From assembly GCA_964534765.1 (NCBI GenBank), contig CAZHRJ010000039.1:1-22415 (forward strand): 22,415 bases of DNA, in the 5' to 3' direction. The stretch comes from CAZHRJ01 sp964534765 (GTDB taxonomy: Bacteria > Lindowbacteria > 2-12-FULL-62-27). Shown piece by piece: positions 1 through 8,193 of this stretch (position 1 is its first letter; every line of letters starts with the position of its first letter). The notes beneath the pieces are model-generated. The model ran no database searches, was not told the origin of the DNA, and worked only from the letters and a program-made list of their open reading frames with translations. A program made the translations under genes and the position numbers.

Positions 1-14
1 CCGCCAGTCCATAA

Positions 15-612
15 TCGCTACAGGTAGGCGCGCAACTAACGGATTTTCTTCATCATGATTTTGAGAATTGGAATAAAATACGCCATGAAAATAGATTCGC
101 GGAATGGTCACAGCCGGATTCGAATATCATTTTCCCGTTGCCGACGACGATGGAATTCGGGTCCATGCCGTACGCCGATGAATTCGGAAAGAAGTTTGAT
201 GATTGCCTGACATATGCCGGCATAGAACCTGTTCAAATGAAGATGCTGAGGAAATGGCACGGGTTGTGGGCGCAACTTGGGGAACCCTCAAGCGACGGTG
301 AATTTGCCTCGCTGAATTTTCCGGGCGCAGCGCGTGTTGGGATCGGAGAAATTGCGGCGTCGAAGGGCCACCGTTCCACGGCTGTGACGGTTCGACATTA
401 CATGGGCGGTGTCGTCAAAACATCGGTTTCGGAACTGCGTTCCCTGTACGACACAAACACGGCGGCAATCAATTACGTGGATCGTCTACTTTCCGACGAC
501 GATAGTTATGGCGGATGTAAAGTCGTCTCCGCGCCGGCCGGTGGGAACGGCAGTGGCGGCAATGGAGCAGGTTCACGGAGCGGCGGAGAATCTGATGGAG
601 CAGGCCGGCTGA
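15..612 (+). pseudogene. Degenerate ORF, possible C-terminal remnant of a tyrosine recombinase/integrase
   Basis: An open frame runs from the stop at 12-14 to 731, with no ATG before 150 (a TTG lies at 138). Its best recognisable piece is GHRSTAVTVRHY, around bases 366-405. This has the spacing of the GH...T..RHY box at the C-terminus of phage-type tyrosine recombinases. The expected upstream HxxR box is not visible. The frame as read runs antisense through the tRNA-Thr gene (618-690), and that tail is a translation artefact. A second frame (1 mod 3) gives a plausible natural end, AAMEQVHGAAENLMEQAG, with stop at 610-612, so a frameshift is likely within about 500-560. The stretch is more AT-rich than the operon next to it. 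The position beside a tRNA suits an old integration event. The integrase identity is a weak inference; it may be an unrelated hypothetical protein. Confidence 0.35.
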
Positions 613-617
613 ATGAA

Positions 618-690
618 AGCCGAGGATCGGAATTGAACCGACGACCTACTCCTTACCATGGAGTTGCTCTACCGACTGAGCTACCTCGGC
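618..690 (-). tRNA. tRNA-Thr (anticodon GGT)
   Basis: The minus strand folds as a 73-nt tRNA. The acceptor stem GCCGAGG (690-684) pairs with CCTCGGC (625-619), followed by discriminator base T at 618. The D-arm reads GCTCAGTCGGTAGAGC. The anticodon stem ACTCC/GGAGT closes a loop ATGGTAA, giving anticodon GGT (threonine). The T-arm contains GGTTCAATTCC. No CCA is encoded. It lies downstream of the bat operon on the same strand, but a separate promoter is visible at 725-753. Confidence 0.96.
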
Positions 691-724
691 AGACCACCAC
701 GCGCGTCCGCGCGCATCCAGCCAC

Positions 725-753
725 AAATTAGCTCTGATTCTCCGGACAATCAA
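725..753 (-). promoter_or_regulatory. Promoter of tRNA-Thr
   Basis: On the minus strand, a -35 box TTGATT (753-748), a 17-base spacer and a -10 box TAATTT (730-725) fit a housekeeping sigma promoter. The predicted start lies about 30 bases before the mature tRNA. The 5' leader contains a small GC hairpin (GCGCG/CGCGC, 701-712). Confidence 0.6.
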
Positions 754-780
754 CCGTTGATGCCGAAACAACCCGCCGGT

Positions 781-1614
781 CTACAGATGTTTGGGTTTCG
801 CGGCCAGCAGCCGAAGGGCGGACACGGGTATCCAGCCGACGGAACCATTGCCAAACCGTATTTCCGCATAGGAGTTGCGCTGTTGAATCACGTCGACCTC
901 GAGTCCGGCGCTGGCCGGTTCTGTAAAGACGGGATCAAATGTCGTGGCCGCGCCTTTTCGGACCCACTCATCCCGAAGAACGACCGCCTCGACGCGGACC
1001 CGGTCCCGAAAGAGATCCCACCCGACGGAAACGGCAAGAACCACGGCGATCAGGGCGACCGGGCCGAGTACAATTTTCCGGCGCAGTGCCGGGAGGCATC
1101 TGCTGGAAATCAAAGCGACCCAGAAAAAATTCCATAGAACGAGGAATGCAAGAAGGCGCGTCTGGAATGGGATCCAGAAATGGAAGAAAAAGAGAGTTTC
1201 GATCAATTCGAATGCCGGCGGCGGCGGAAATTTGACCCGGATCTGAGTCCGGGCGAATCGGAGGTTAGCCCTGAGCCGGCTGTCCCGAGGGATCCACCGC
1301 TCGGCCATCCGGAGCCAGTAGATGGCCTCGCCGATATTTCTCAACCGCAAATATCCGTTTCCGAGGTTGTAGTAGACGTATCCGTTCAAGAATCCCATTT
1401 GAATCAACCGCTGATAGTGATCGACCGCGGTTTGAATGCTTCCCTGGGCCTCGTCGTAGGTTCGGGCCGAGCCGGCTTTTTCCATTTCAGAGCCGGCGAC
1501 GGCCAGAATTTTTTCCGCCTGCGCACGATTCTCGCCGCCCGCGTCTGCGGTGCCGGACAGGATCCAGAACCAGCATGCGAGGAATGCCGTGCCGCCCAAT
1601 CGGATCGACATCAT
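781..1614 (-). CDS. batE: BatE-like TPR and SH3-type membrane protein
   Basis: This 277-residue protein is the last gene of the moxR-bat operon. Residues 1-26 look like a signal peptide. Residues about 55-125 form a TPR region, with the typical YYNLGNGYLRLRNIGEAIYWL unit followed by a second helix pair. Two hydrophobic segments lie at about 145-170 and 184-203. The C-terminal 65 residues resemble a bacterial SH3 domain (VRKGAATTFDPVF through GWIPVSALRLL). This order of TPR, two membrane segments and SH3 is the known layout of BatE-type proteins. The start ATG overlaps the batD stop in an ATGA; a second ATG is the very next codon. Role by family: part of the membrane-associated Bat complex linked to aerotolerance or envelope stress. 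The exact molecular function is not known. Confidence 0.85.
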   Translation of the reverse strand: MMSIRLGGTAFLACWFWILSGTADAGGENRAQAEKILAVAGSEMEKAGSARTYDEAQGSIQTAVDHYQRLIQMGFLNGYVYYNLGNGYLRLRNIGEAIYWLRMAERWIPRDSRLRANLRFARTQIRVKFPPPPAFELIETLFFFHFWIPFQTRLLAFLVLWNFFWVALISSRCLPALRRKIVLGPVALIAVVLAVSVGWDLFRDRVRVEAVVLRDEWVRKGAATTFDPVFTEPASAGLEVDVIQQRNSYAEIRFGNGSVGWIPVSALRLLAAKPKHL

Positions 1615-3506
1615 TTCGGTTGCAGGTACGGATCGATGCCGGCCAACAGGCGGTCGAGTTCGAGATGGACCTGTTTTCGATCCTGGGCCGGATTGGACCT
1701 GGAATAGTGCATCCGTTCCTGGTTGTCGAGCCAGTCAGCCCATTCCTGCCGGAGGTGTGCAGGAATGGATGGGATGTCCGTGAGGTTCTTTATTTCCGCG
1801 AAGGTCAGGGCGGATTTGGAGAGGGCTAGGTGATCGCGGACAAACTGGCCAAGTATTCCGAGCAGTCGGGCCGAGAATTCTATGTCGGACAGATGATGAG
1901 CCCCGTCCAATTCCATCAGTGACCTCCTCAGCATTCTCAAGGCGCGTTTGGAGCGCGCGATTCGCGGGTCACGCCTCGCGCGTAGAAAGGACGAGAAGGC
2001 GAAAACGGCGTAGAGGAGCGGCGCCGTTGACCACGACGAATGGATCATCCATCTGGAATGAGGGATGGGGGTCGACAAAAGGCGTTCGGCGTTCATTTCA
2101 TTGGCATAGAGGCCCTCGATGGCCTCCCTCGGAAGCGTGGTCGCCGCCGCCCCGGTTCCCTGTGACTGGATCACCTCGTCGAGTCGAACTTTTTCGGACA
2201 TTCGAATGTCGATGGGTATGGGCGCCGATCGGAGGGAAAGGTAGGATTTGCGCGCCGGATCGAAACAGGCGAATCGAACCGGTGGGATGGACCGGATGTC
2301 GGCCTGGATCGGCCGAAGGGTATATCGAAATATTTTTTCAGTTCCCGGAACGTCTTTGATCAGAGATTGATCGTGTATCTTGAATCCCCGCGCAAATTCC
2401 TCCTGCCTCATCACGTTTGGCGCCTCGACAGTCTGCCAGAGTCCTTCCCCCCGGATGGTGACGGTCAGAACGACCGGATCGCCCAGATGGATTCGAAGCG
2501 GTTCGGCCTCCGCCTGGATGGAGAACCGCCCGATCGCCCCGGTCCATTCGGGGGGTCTGCCGGCGTCGGGCGGTTCCAGAACCTGGACGGAACCGGCCGG
2601 CGATACCTGATAGATATTTCTTGCCGTGGCTTCGTTCGGGCCAACGACCTGATCGATCACCCTGCCTTTGATGGAACACGTCGCCAGTTCGATCGATCCG
2701 GCCTTGACGGCCTTGAACGTTTTTTCAAATCGATACACATAATAGGATTTCCCGTTTCGCGTCTCAGATTCCCTGGGCGGCCGAAACGTCAGGAGTCTGC
2801 GGCTGAAAATTTCCTCCCGTGCGTACCGGTTGATGGTGAACCCCGGATTGCCGACGTATCCCGATAGATAGGAGTTGAAATCCCGGGTTTCCGTGTTGGG
2901 CAGAGATTCAACCCATGGGATTTCCAGCGCCGGCGGGTCCCGTTGAAGGAATGGATCCATTTCCAGAACCTGATTTTGGTACGTCAGGCGCTGCAGGAAG
3001 AGTTTGAGAGTGATGGAAAACGCCCCCCCCACGCTGACCGGATTGGGTGAGATGTCGAATTCAAAAAACACGCGATCATCCGTCGATGGTTCCGTTACCG
3101 TGAGGGTGGCCGGATTTGTCTGAAGGGTCTGACCTTCGGCGGAAACGGAAATTGGCGGAATCTGAAACGTACCCCCGCGCCTGGGGGTCAGCGTCCAATT
3201 GAGAAAAAAGGTGACGCTGGAGGTTTGGGTCATCTGGCCGTTGATCACCGTGATACTCTGCTGACTTGAGTGATTTGAACCGGCTTTGGTTATCGTCAAT
3301 CCATCCACGTCCGGCGGCTGCGCAACCACCGGTTCGCTTTGAGTCCCGGTCACCGTAATTTTCAAAGTGGCCGCCTCACCGAGGTAGATCGATGACGGCT
3401 CGATTCCCGCGGAGGCGGATATGGAAAAGGCATCGGCCGGAAATAGCGACCAGAAGAACAGTCCACAGACAGCCCACAGGTCGTACCGTCGGCGCATGGG
3501 ACTCAT
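1611..3506 (-). CDS. batD: BatD oxygen-tolerance family protein
   Basis: This 631-residue protein begins with a signal peptide (hydrophobic stretch ending at PADA). Several Ig-like beta-rich repeats fill most of the length: an N-terminal GEAATLKITVTG-type unit, later FEFDISPNPVSVGGAFSITLKL, and a third near LGDPVVLTVTIRG. A transmembrane segment (about residues 470-490, rich in WSTAPLLYAVFAF) is followed by a cytoplasmic helical tail of about 130 residues. This matches the BatD family. The start at 3506 is preferred over the upstream TTG at 3515 because AAGGA sits about 10 bases before it. It begins two bases after the batC stop. The family is thought to act as an exported scaffold of the Bat VWA/TPR complex; no catalytic site is apparent. 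Confidence 0.9.
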   Translation of the reverse strand: MSPMRRRYDLWAVCGLFFWSLFPADAFSISASAGIEPSSIYLGEAATLKITVTGTQSEPVVAQPPDVDGLTITKAGSNHSSQQSITVINGQMTQTSSVTFFLNWTLTPRRGGTFQIPPISVSAEGQTLQTNPATLTVTEPSTDDRVFFEFDISPNPVSVGGAFSITLKLFLQRLTYQNQVLEMDPFLQRDPPALEIPWVESLPNTETRDFNSYLSGYVGNPGFTINRYAREEIFSRRLLTFRPPRESETRNGKSYYVYRFEKTFKAVKAGSIELATCSIKGRVIDQVVGPNEATARNIYQVSPAGSVQVLEPPDAGRPPEWTGAIGRFSIQAEAEPLRIHLGDPVVLTVTIRGEGLWQTVEAPNVMRQEEFARGFKIHDQSLIKDVPGTEKIFRYTLRPIQADIRSIPPVRFACFDPARKSYLSLRSAPIPIDIRMSEKVRLDEVIQSQGTGAAATTLPREAIEGLYANEMNAERLLSTPIPHSRWMIHSSWSTAPLLYAVFAFSSFLRARRDPRIARSKRALRMLRRSLMELDGAHHLSDIEFSARLLGILGQFVRDHLALSKSALTFAEIKNLTDIPSIPAHLRQEWADWLDNQERMHYSRSNPAQDRKQVHLELDRLLAGIDPYLQPK

Positions 3507-3508
3507 GG

Positions 3509-4279
3509 CTACCAATCCTTGTAGGATCCGCCGATCACTCGGCCCGACTCGGGTCTGCGCTCCTGTTCCGGATCGATTCCCTTCTGCCGCGCGGCCTGAA
3601 TCAATTTTCGTTTCGTTTCTTCCATTTCCTTCAATCGGTCCCGGATCTCATCGCCCGCGTCCCGCGCGCCGCCTTCGGCCGGGCGGGTCCCCTGTTGGGT
3701 CGGATTCGCCCCGGATTCGGGCGACGCAGGATTTCCAGCCTGATTCCCCGTGGCCGTGTCCGCCTCTTGTGGTCCGGCGCCTGCGGTATCGCCGGAATCC
3801 GGCTGAGACTTCTTCTGTTGCCGTTGCTCCATCTTTTTTTGCTGATCGACCATGTGTTTCAGAAGAATTCTTGCGAGTTCCAAATTGTGCTGCGCGTCAT
3901 TCATACCGGCCTGCCGGTCCAGCGATTCCCGGTAAGCCGGGATGGCCAGTTTGAGAGACCGGATCGCTTTCATTCGATCGATGCCGTTAAGCCGTTCCGC
4001 CGCTTTGACGTACGAGTTTCCCAAATTATAGAAAGCGTCGGCCTGCAGAGTCGCCTGATCCGCCCCCGCCGCCGCGGCAAAAAACGCGGCCGCGGAATCG
4101 AAATTCCCCTGGAGGTAGAACCCACGCCCGGCATTATAGAGATCGACCGGCCTGGACATACCGTCCTGATGATTTTGCGCGATCGCGGGCGCGGCCTCGC
4201 CCGTGACCAAGGCGCCGGCCAGCGTCAACAGCAGCCTCCCCACCCCGGTGAGACGCCTGATGACGGGGCCCTTCCTCAT
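3509..4279 (-). CDS. batC: BatC-like TPR protein
   Basis: This 256-residue protein has an N-terminal hydrophobic segment (residues 10-34, likely signal peptide or anchor). Residues about 45-135 carry TPR-like helices (LYNAGRGFYLQGNFDSAAAFF and AFYNLGNSYVKAAERL). A charged, Gln/Pro/Gly-rich low-complexity tail of about 120 residues ends in GGSYKDW. BatC proteins have the same layout: a TPR core then a disordered charged tail. The ATGA overlap with batB implies translational coupling. It probably pairs with BatB; in the family, TPR and VWA members form a complex. Confidence 0.87.
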   Translation of the reverse strand: MRKGPVIRRLTGVGRLLLTLAGALVTGEAAPAIAQNHQDGMSRPVDLYNAGRGFYLQGNFDSAAAFFAAAAGADQATLQADAFYNLGNSYVKAAERLNGIDRMKAIRSLKLAIPAYRESLDRQAGMNDAQHNLELARILLKHMVDQQKKMEQRQQKKSQPDSGDTAGAGPQEADTATGNQAGNPASPESGANPTQQGTRPAEGGARDAGDEIRDRLKEMEETKRKLIQAARQKGIDPEQERRPESGRVIGGSYKDW

Positions 4280-5316
4280 GAGGAGGCGCCCTGCCCGGCG
4301 ATCGGGCGCTTAAAGGATACGCGGTCCGTCACGAGGCTTTCCGTGATCAGGCACAGGATGCCGATCACCAGAAAAAGCTGGAATCGACTTTCGATGTACT
4401 GTTTTTGGATATCCTCCATTTTTTCCCGTTCGACCGTCGCGATTTTTTCCTTGTAAATCCGGTCGAGGTCGACCGACCTTGTACCGGCGGGGATATAGGC
4501 GCCTCCGGTTTCGAGCGCGATGCGTCGAAGATCATCGGAGTTCAGTTTCGTCCATACGTCTTTGCCATCGTCTTTGACGTATTCGCCATCGATCCTGATT
4601 CTGCTGCCGATCTCCCGATCCCCGATTCCCACCGTATAAATTCGAATCCCCCGCTCCGCGGCGACCCGCGCCGCCTCGATCGCGTAACTTCCCTGGTCCT
4701 CCCCATCGCTGATCAAGAGAATCGTCTTATTGTGCGGAAGGCGGTCCGTGAAGGCATCGAGTCCCATGCGAATGGCATCGCCGATGAAAGTTCCACCCCT
4801 GGATACGGATTGGACACCGGCACGCCCGAGGGTTTTTCGAAAGAAGGCATAGTCAGTCGTCAGGGGACATTTCAACACCGGCACGCCCGCAAAGACGATC
4901 AACCCGATCCGATCGCCTTTCAGGACGCTGACCAAATCGAGGATGTCCAGTTTTACCCGGTCCAGCCGAGAGGGGGCGACGTCGGTGGCGAGCATGCTTT
5001 TGGATACATCGAGCAGAATCAGGACATCCCGCCCGGCGGTCCAGACAGACTGTTTGGACGTGCCCCATTTGGGTTCAGCAAGGGCGAGGATAAAGAAAAG
5101 CAATGAGACGAGCAGGAGCCCCAATTTGGTCCATCGTCTGGCCCAGGAAACACTGGCGGTGAGGTTTGTCAGGAGGTCATGCGAGAAATATCGTCCGAGC
5201 GTTTTTTGATTCCATCGCCATGCCGTCCAGAATCCGATTGCCAGAAAGGGGAGCGCCCAGATCAGCCACAATCGCTGGGGGTATGCGATGAGAAATGCCG
5301 GCTGGGCGGCGTTCAT
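4276..5316 (-). CDS. batB: BatB von Willebrand factor A protein
   Basis: This 346-residue membrane protein has two N-terminal hydrophobic segments (about 8-32 and 64-81), a VWA domain from about residue 96, and a C-terminal membrane segment (about 315-335). The metal-ion-dependent adhesion site is intact: DVSKS at residues 103-107 and, later, SDGED, which also suits the family. The terminal-segment topology places the VWA domain on the outer face, as in BatA/BatB. It overlaps batA and batC by ATGA at both ends. It is distinguished from BatA by the KSM variant of the metal site and by its place before the TPR gene. Confidence 0.9.
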   Translation of the reverse strand: MNAAQPAFLIAYPQRLWLIWALPFLAIGFWTAWRWNQKTLGRYFSHDLLTNLTASVSWARRWTKLGLLLVSLLFFILALAEPKWGTSKQSVWTAGRDVLILLDVSKSMLATDVAPSRLDRVKLDILDLVSVLKGDRIGLIVFAGVPVLKCPLTTDYAFFRKTLGRAGVQSVSRGGTFIGDAIRMGLDAFTDRLPHNKTILLISDGEDQGSYAIEAARVAAERGIRIYTVGIGDREIGSRIRIDGEYVKDDGKDVWTKLNSDDLRRIALETGGAYIPAGTRSVDLDRIYKEKIATVEREKMEDIQKQYIESRFQLFLVIGILCLITESLVTDRVSFKRPIAGQGASS

Positions 5317-6305
5317 GGTTTTTTCCGGAATAGGGAGATGCCGAGGATCGATTCAGCGAAGACCAGCCCGAGGGATGCGGCCAGCGGGGAGTGGTACAAT
5401 TCGCGATACTGAAGGTATTTTTCAGTGATCTGTTGGGATTTTTCAAGCCGGTTAATTTCAGAAAATATTTTTTCGAGTTTTTTTCCGTCCGAAGCGGAGA
5501 AATATCGGCCGCCGGTTTCCGCGGCGACCTGTTTCAGCAGACTTTCGTCGATCTCCTGTCCCGGCCGGAAAATCCGGCGGGCGAAGAAATCGACGGCGGA
5601 CTCGGCGGCCTGATCGGGAACAATGCCAACCGCATAAATTTTGATGCCGAGTTTTCCGGCCATTCGGGCGGCTTCGAGCGGATGGGTCACACCGAAATTA
5701 TTCATTCCGTCTGTCAGGAGAACCATGACCTTGCTTTTGGCCGGAGTCTCTTTCAAAAGCGCCGCCGCCTGCACGATTCCGTCGCCAATGGCCGTATACG
5801 GAAAGATCGGATCGGGATTCACCAAGTCAAAAAATTTCGCGATCATTCCATAATCGAGCGTCAGCGGGCAGATTTCGTTGGGATAAGCGCTGAAGACCGT
5901 CAGGCCGATCAGGTCATCCGTCCGTCCCTGGACGAACTTGTCGGTGATCCGTTTGGCGGCGTCCAGCCGGCCCATTCGTTTATTTTCATAAAAGAGGTCC
6001 TGCTGGGCCATGCTGCCGGAATTGTCAACCAGCAGTTCGATGGCAATGCCTTCGACGCGGACTTTGGACTGCTCGTCTCCCGCCTGGGGACGCGCGAGCG
6101 CGACGACGGCAAGGGCGATGGCCAGCGCGCGGAAGAAGGCCAGGGATCGATGGCCGACGATCCGAACCGAAGCGGGACTCTTCGCCGCGTCTTCCACCGA
6201 CGAGTAGCTCAGACACCCCCGGCCGCGCTGCCGCCGCCATTCTCGAATCAGCGGGATCAGCGCCAGCGGCAGAATCCACAAGAATGCCGGGTGCTGGAAA
6301 ATCAT
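5313..6305 (-). CDS. batA: BatA von Willebrand factor A protein
   Basis: This 330-residue protein has N-terminal hydrophobic segments at 7-21 and 54-72, a VWA domain starting near residue 86, and a C-terminal hydrophobic stretch (about 307-325). The metal site DNSGS is at residues 94-98, followed downstream by LLTDGMNN. The layout is the standard one for BatA. It is encoded just before batB, and the two are paralogues. The gene starts inside the stop of the upstream gene (ATGA at 6302-6305). Its likely partner is the MoxR ATPase encoded at the head of the operon, since MoxR and VWA proteins act together in known systems. Confidence 0.91.
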   Translation of the reverse strand: MIFQHPAFLWILPLALIPLIREWRRQRGRGCLSYSSVEDAAKSPASVRIVGHRSLAFFRALAIALAVVALARPQAGDEQSKVRVEGIAIELLVDNSGSMAQQDLFYENKRMGRLDAAKRITDKFVQGRTDDLIGLTVFSAYPNEICPLTLDYGMIAKFFDLVNPDPIFPYTAIGDGIVQAAALLKETPAKSKVMVLLTDGMNNFGVTHPLEAARMAGKLGIKIYAVGIVPDQAAESAVDFFARRIFRPGQEIDESLLKQVAAETGGRYFSASDGKKLEKIFSEINRLEKSQQITEKYLQYRELYHSPLAASLGLVFAESILGISLFRKKP

Positions 6306-7291
6306 GAGGCGTTTTCAACCATGCGGGCCTGGCGGCCTTTGGCGGCATCCGCGGTAGTCTCGTGAACGAATTGGCGGACTGCCCGCGCCAGATCCATCGC
6401 CTGATCACTGTCGATCCGTTCCGCCGCGAATTTAACGAGATCCGCGCGACGGAGGAATCGGATCACATCCTCTTTGGGTTCCTGAGTCAGCGCCGGACTG
6501 GATTGGAGTTCGAGAAAAAATTCGTCGGTTGTCCGTTCCGGAGCGTGAAGCCGGAACCGGTTTTCGATATATCGGCGAAAAATGTCGGAGAGGCGTGTCA
6601 CAAAAGGTTCGATATCCCCGCGTTCCAGGAGTTGATCCCGAATCAGCCGATCGATTTCCATTTCGGCGATGAGATCGGGCGGTCGCGTAGGCTCGATCCG
6701 CCGCCGGATCGGCCTTTGCCGGAAAAGGGCATAGGCGCATGCCGCAAGGAGAGCCGCAAGGAGGGACACCCATCCCCAGTGGACTCGAATCCCCGGGCTA
6801 TGCGCGGCCCGAATGTCCTTCAGCTTGTTCCACGTGGCCGATCCTTCTACCAGCCCGTCGACCTGGATGGTGACGGCCGGCGTCGTAATCCGCCGCCCTC
6901 CGGCGGATGGTCCCTGGACTTCAAATTGAATTTCCATCGGCGGGATCGTGTAAGATCCTGACAGGGTCGGATCCAGTTTGAACCAGGATTGATGTCGGAC
7001 CCCTCCACCCGGAATCGGCTTCATTTCGGCGGGTGTATAATCTATAACGGAGAATGACCCCGGCTGAGCGAGTAAATTCGGCAGGGTCAGAAGAGTGACT
7101 CCCGGCTCGGCATCAATCGTTATCCGGCACTCGATCGCGTCCCCGATGGTGATGTGGTCATCGGAAATCCCGATTTCCGCACGGACCGGTCCGATCCGGT
7201 TTTCAAAGGATTTCCATTCCGCCCGTACGGGTAATACCCCCACGACCAGCGCCGCGGCCGCGGCCGCCACCGCATTCCAATGGATGGTCAC
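6302..7291 (-). CDS. Ig-like exported membrane protein of the bat operon (BatD/DUF4381-like)
   Basis: The protein has 329 residues when read from GTG at 7291. The longer reading from 7315 overlaps the DUF58 gene by 28 bases. The GTG start instead overlaps that stop as GTGA, like the other junctions, and has AAGG about 8 bases upstream. A signal peptide (poly-Ala hydrophobic core ending at VRA) leads into an Ig-like beta domain (about residues 25-150) with the phrase GDAIECRITIDAEPGVTLLTLP. One transmembrane segment (about 185-205, WVSLLAALLAACAYALF) follows, then a helical cytoplasmic domain of about 120 residues. It looks like a shortened BatD with an added cytosolic tail. No enzymatic motif is seen, and the family assignment is uncertain. 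Confidence 0.75.
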   Translation of the reverse strand: MTIHWNAVAAAAAALVVGVLPVRAEWKSFENRIGPVRAEIGISDDHITIGDAIECRITIDAEPGVTLLTLPNLLAQPGSFSVIDYTPAEMKPIPGGGVRHQSWFKLDPTLSGSYTIPPMEIQFEVQGPSAGGRRITTPAVTIQVDGLVEGSATWNKLKDIRAAHSPGIRVHWGWVSLLAALLAACAYALFRQRPIRRRIEPTRPPDLIAEMEIDRLIRDQLLERGDIEPFVTRLSDIFRRYIENRFRLHAPERTTDEFFLELQSSPALTQEPKEDVIRFLRRADLVKFAAERIDSDQAMDLARAVRQFVHETTADAAKGRQARMVENAS

Positions 7292-8193
7292 ATTCTTCGC
7301 CTTCTGCGCGCGCAAAAAAAACGGCGGAGGGGATCCACCACGGGCTGATCGGTCCTGAACGTGATGTCATCGAGTTTGCATGAGCGGAAGAGTTTTCGGA
7401 TCCGGTTCCGGGATTCGGCCGCGGCCGACTCCATCGCCGCCCGGGTCCGGCCGGAGGAGGTGTCGACGAGAGTTGTGCGTCCGGTTTCAAGATCCTCCAA
7501 TTCCAGGAGTCCGATTCGAGGCCAGGAATCCTCGATCGGATCCACGATGCGCGCGGCGATCAGGTCGTGCCGCCTGGCCGTGATCGGCAGGGCATCGGCC
7601 AGATCCGTTGCCATAAAATCGGAGATGACGAATACGACAGAGCGGCGTGTCCGAACAGAGTTGAGGAAGTCGAACGCGGGCCGGAAAGCCGTGGCCCGCC
7701 CGGCCGGCGGGAAGAAGAGCAAATCGCGGAGGATGCGCAGCGCGTGTGCATCGCCCTTGTTGGGTGGGACATATTTCTCGACCCGGTCCGAGAAGAGGAT
7801 GAGCCCGGCCCGGTCATTGTTCTGTATTGCGGAGAATCCGAGGATGGCCGCCAGTTCCACCGCCAGATCCAGTTTGCTGCGGCGTCCGGACCCGAACCGG
7901 AGTGACCGGCTGACGTCCACCATGAGCATGAGGGTCAGTTCGCGTTCTTCGACGAACAATTTGATAAACGGAGCGTTCATGCGGGCGGTGACATTCCAGT
8001 CGATTGACCGGATATCGTCTCCCGGCGTATATTCCCGGACCTCGGAGAACGCCATGCCCCGGCCCTTAAACGCGCTTCGGTACTGTCCGCCGAGCAGATC
8101 CCGGATGAGATGGGCGGTCTGGATCCGGAGGCGCCGGACTTTCCGGAGCAGTTCACGTTGTCGTTCGGCGGGAACGGAATCGGCGGTCGTCAA
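7288..8193 (-). CDS. DUF58 (VWA-like) protein
   Basis: This 301-residue soluble protein carries the DUF58 hallmark REYTPGDDIRSIDW at residues 53-66, followed by a VWA-type strand ending in DVSRS (93-97), a preserved metal site. DUF58 proteins almost always sit directly after moxR, as here, and are presumed MoxR clients. The start is a TTG overlapping the moxR stop (TTGA at 8190-8193). No in-frame ATG exists before residue 47, which would remove the conserved N-terminus. The C-terminus ends in an arginine run (ARRRRRM) overlapping the next start. Confidence 0.93.
   Translation of the reverse strand: MTTADSVPAERQRELLRKVRRLRIQTAHLIRDLLGGQYRSAFKGRGMAFSEVREYTPGDDIRSIDWNVTARMNAPFIKLFVEERELTLMLMVDVSRSLRFGSGRRSKLDLAVELAAILGFSAIQNNDRAGLILFSDRVEKYVPPNKGDAHALRILRDLLFFPPAGRATAFRPAFDFLNSVRTRRSVVFVISDFMATDLADALPITARRHDLIAARIVDPIEDSWPRIGLLELEDLETGRTTLVDTSSGRTRAAMESAAAESRNRIRKLFRSCKLDDITFRTDQPVVDPLRRFFCARRRRRM

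Noticed and set aside
3392..4456. Long plus-strand ORF of 354 codons opposite batC and batB
   Set aside because: It lies antisense to well-supported genes and gives Arg/Pro-rich, low-similarity protein typical of GC-rich shadow frames.
5391..6365. Plus-strand ORF of 324 codons opposite batA
   Set aside because: Antisense to batA, whose VWA motifs are clear; no domain is visible in it.
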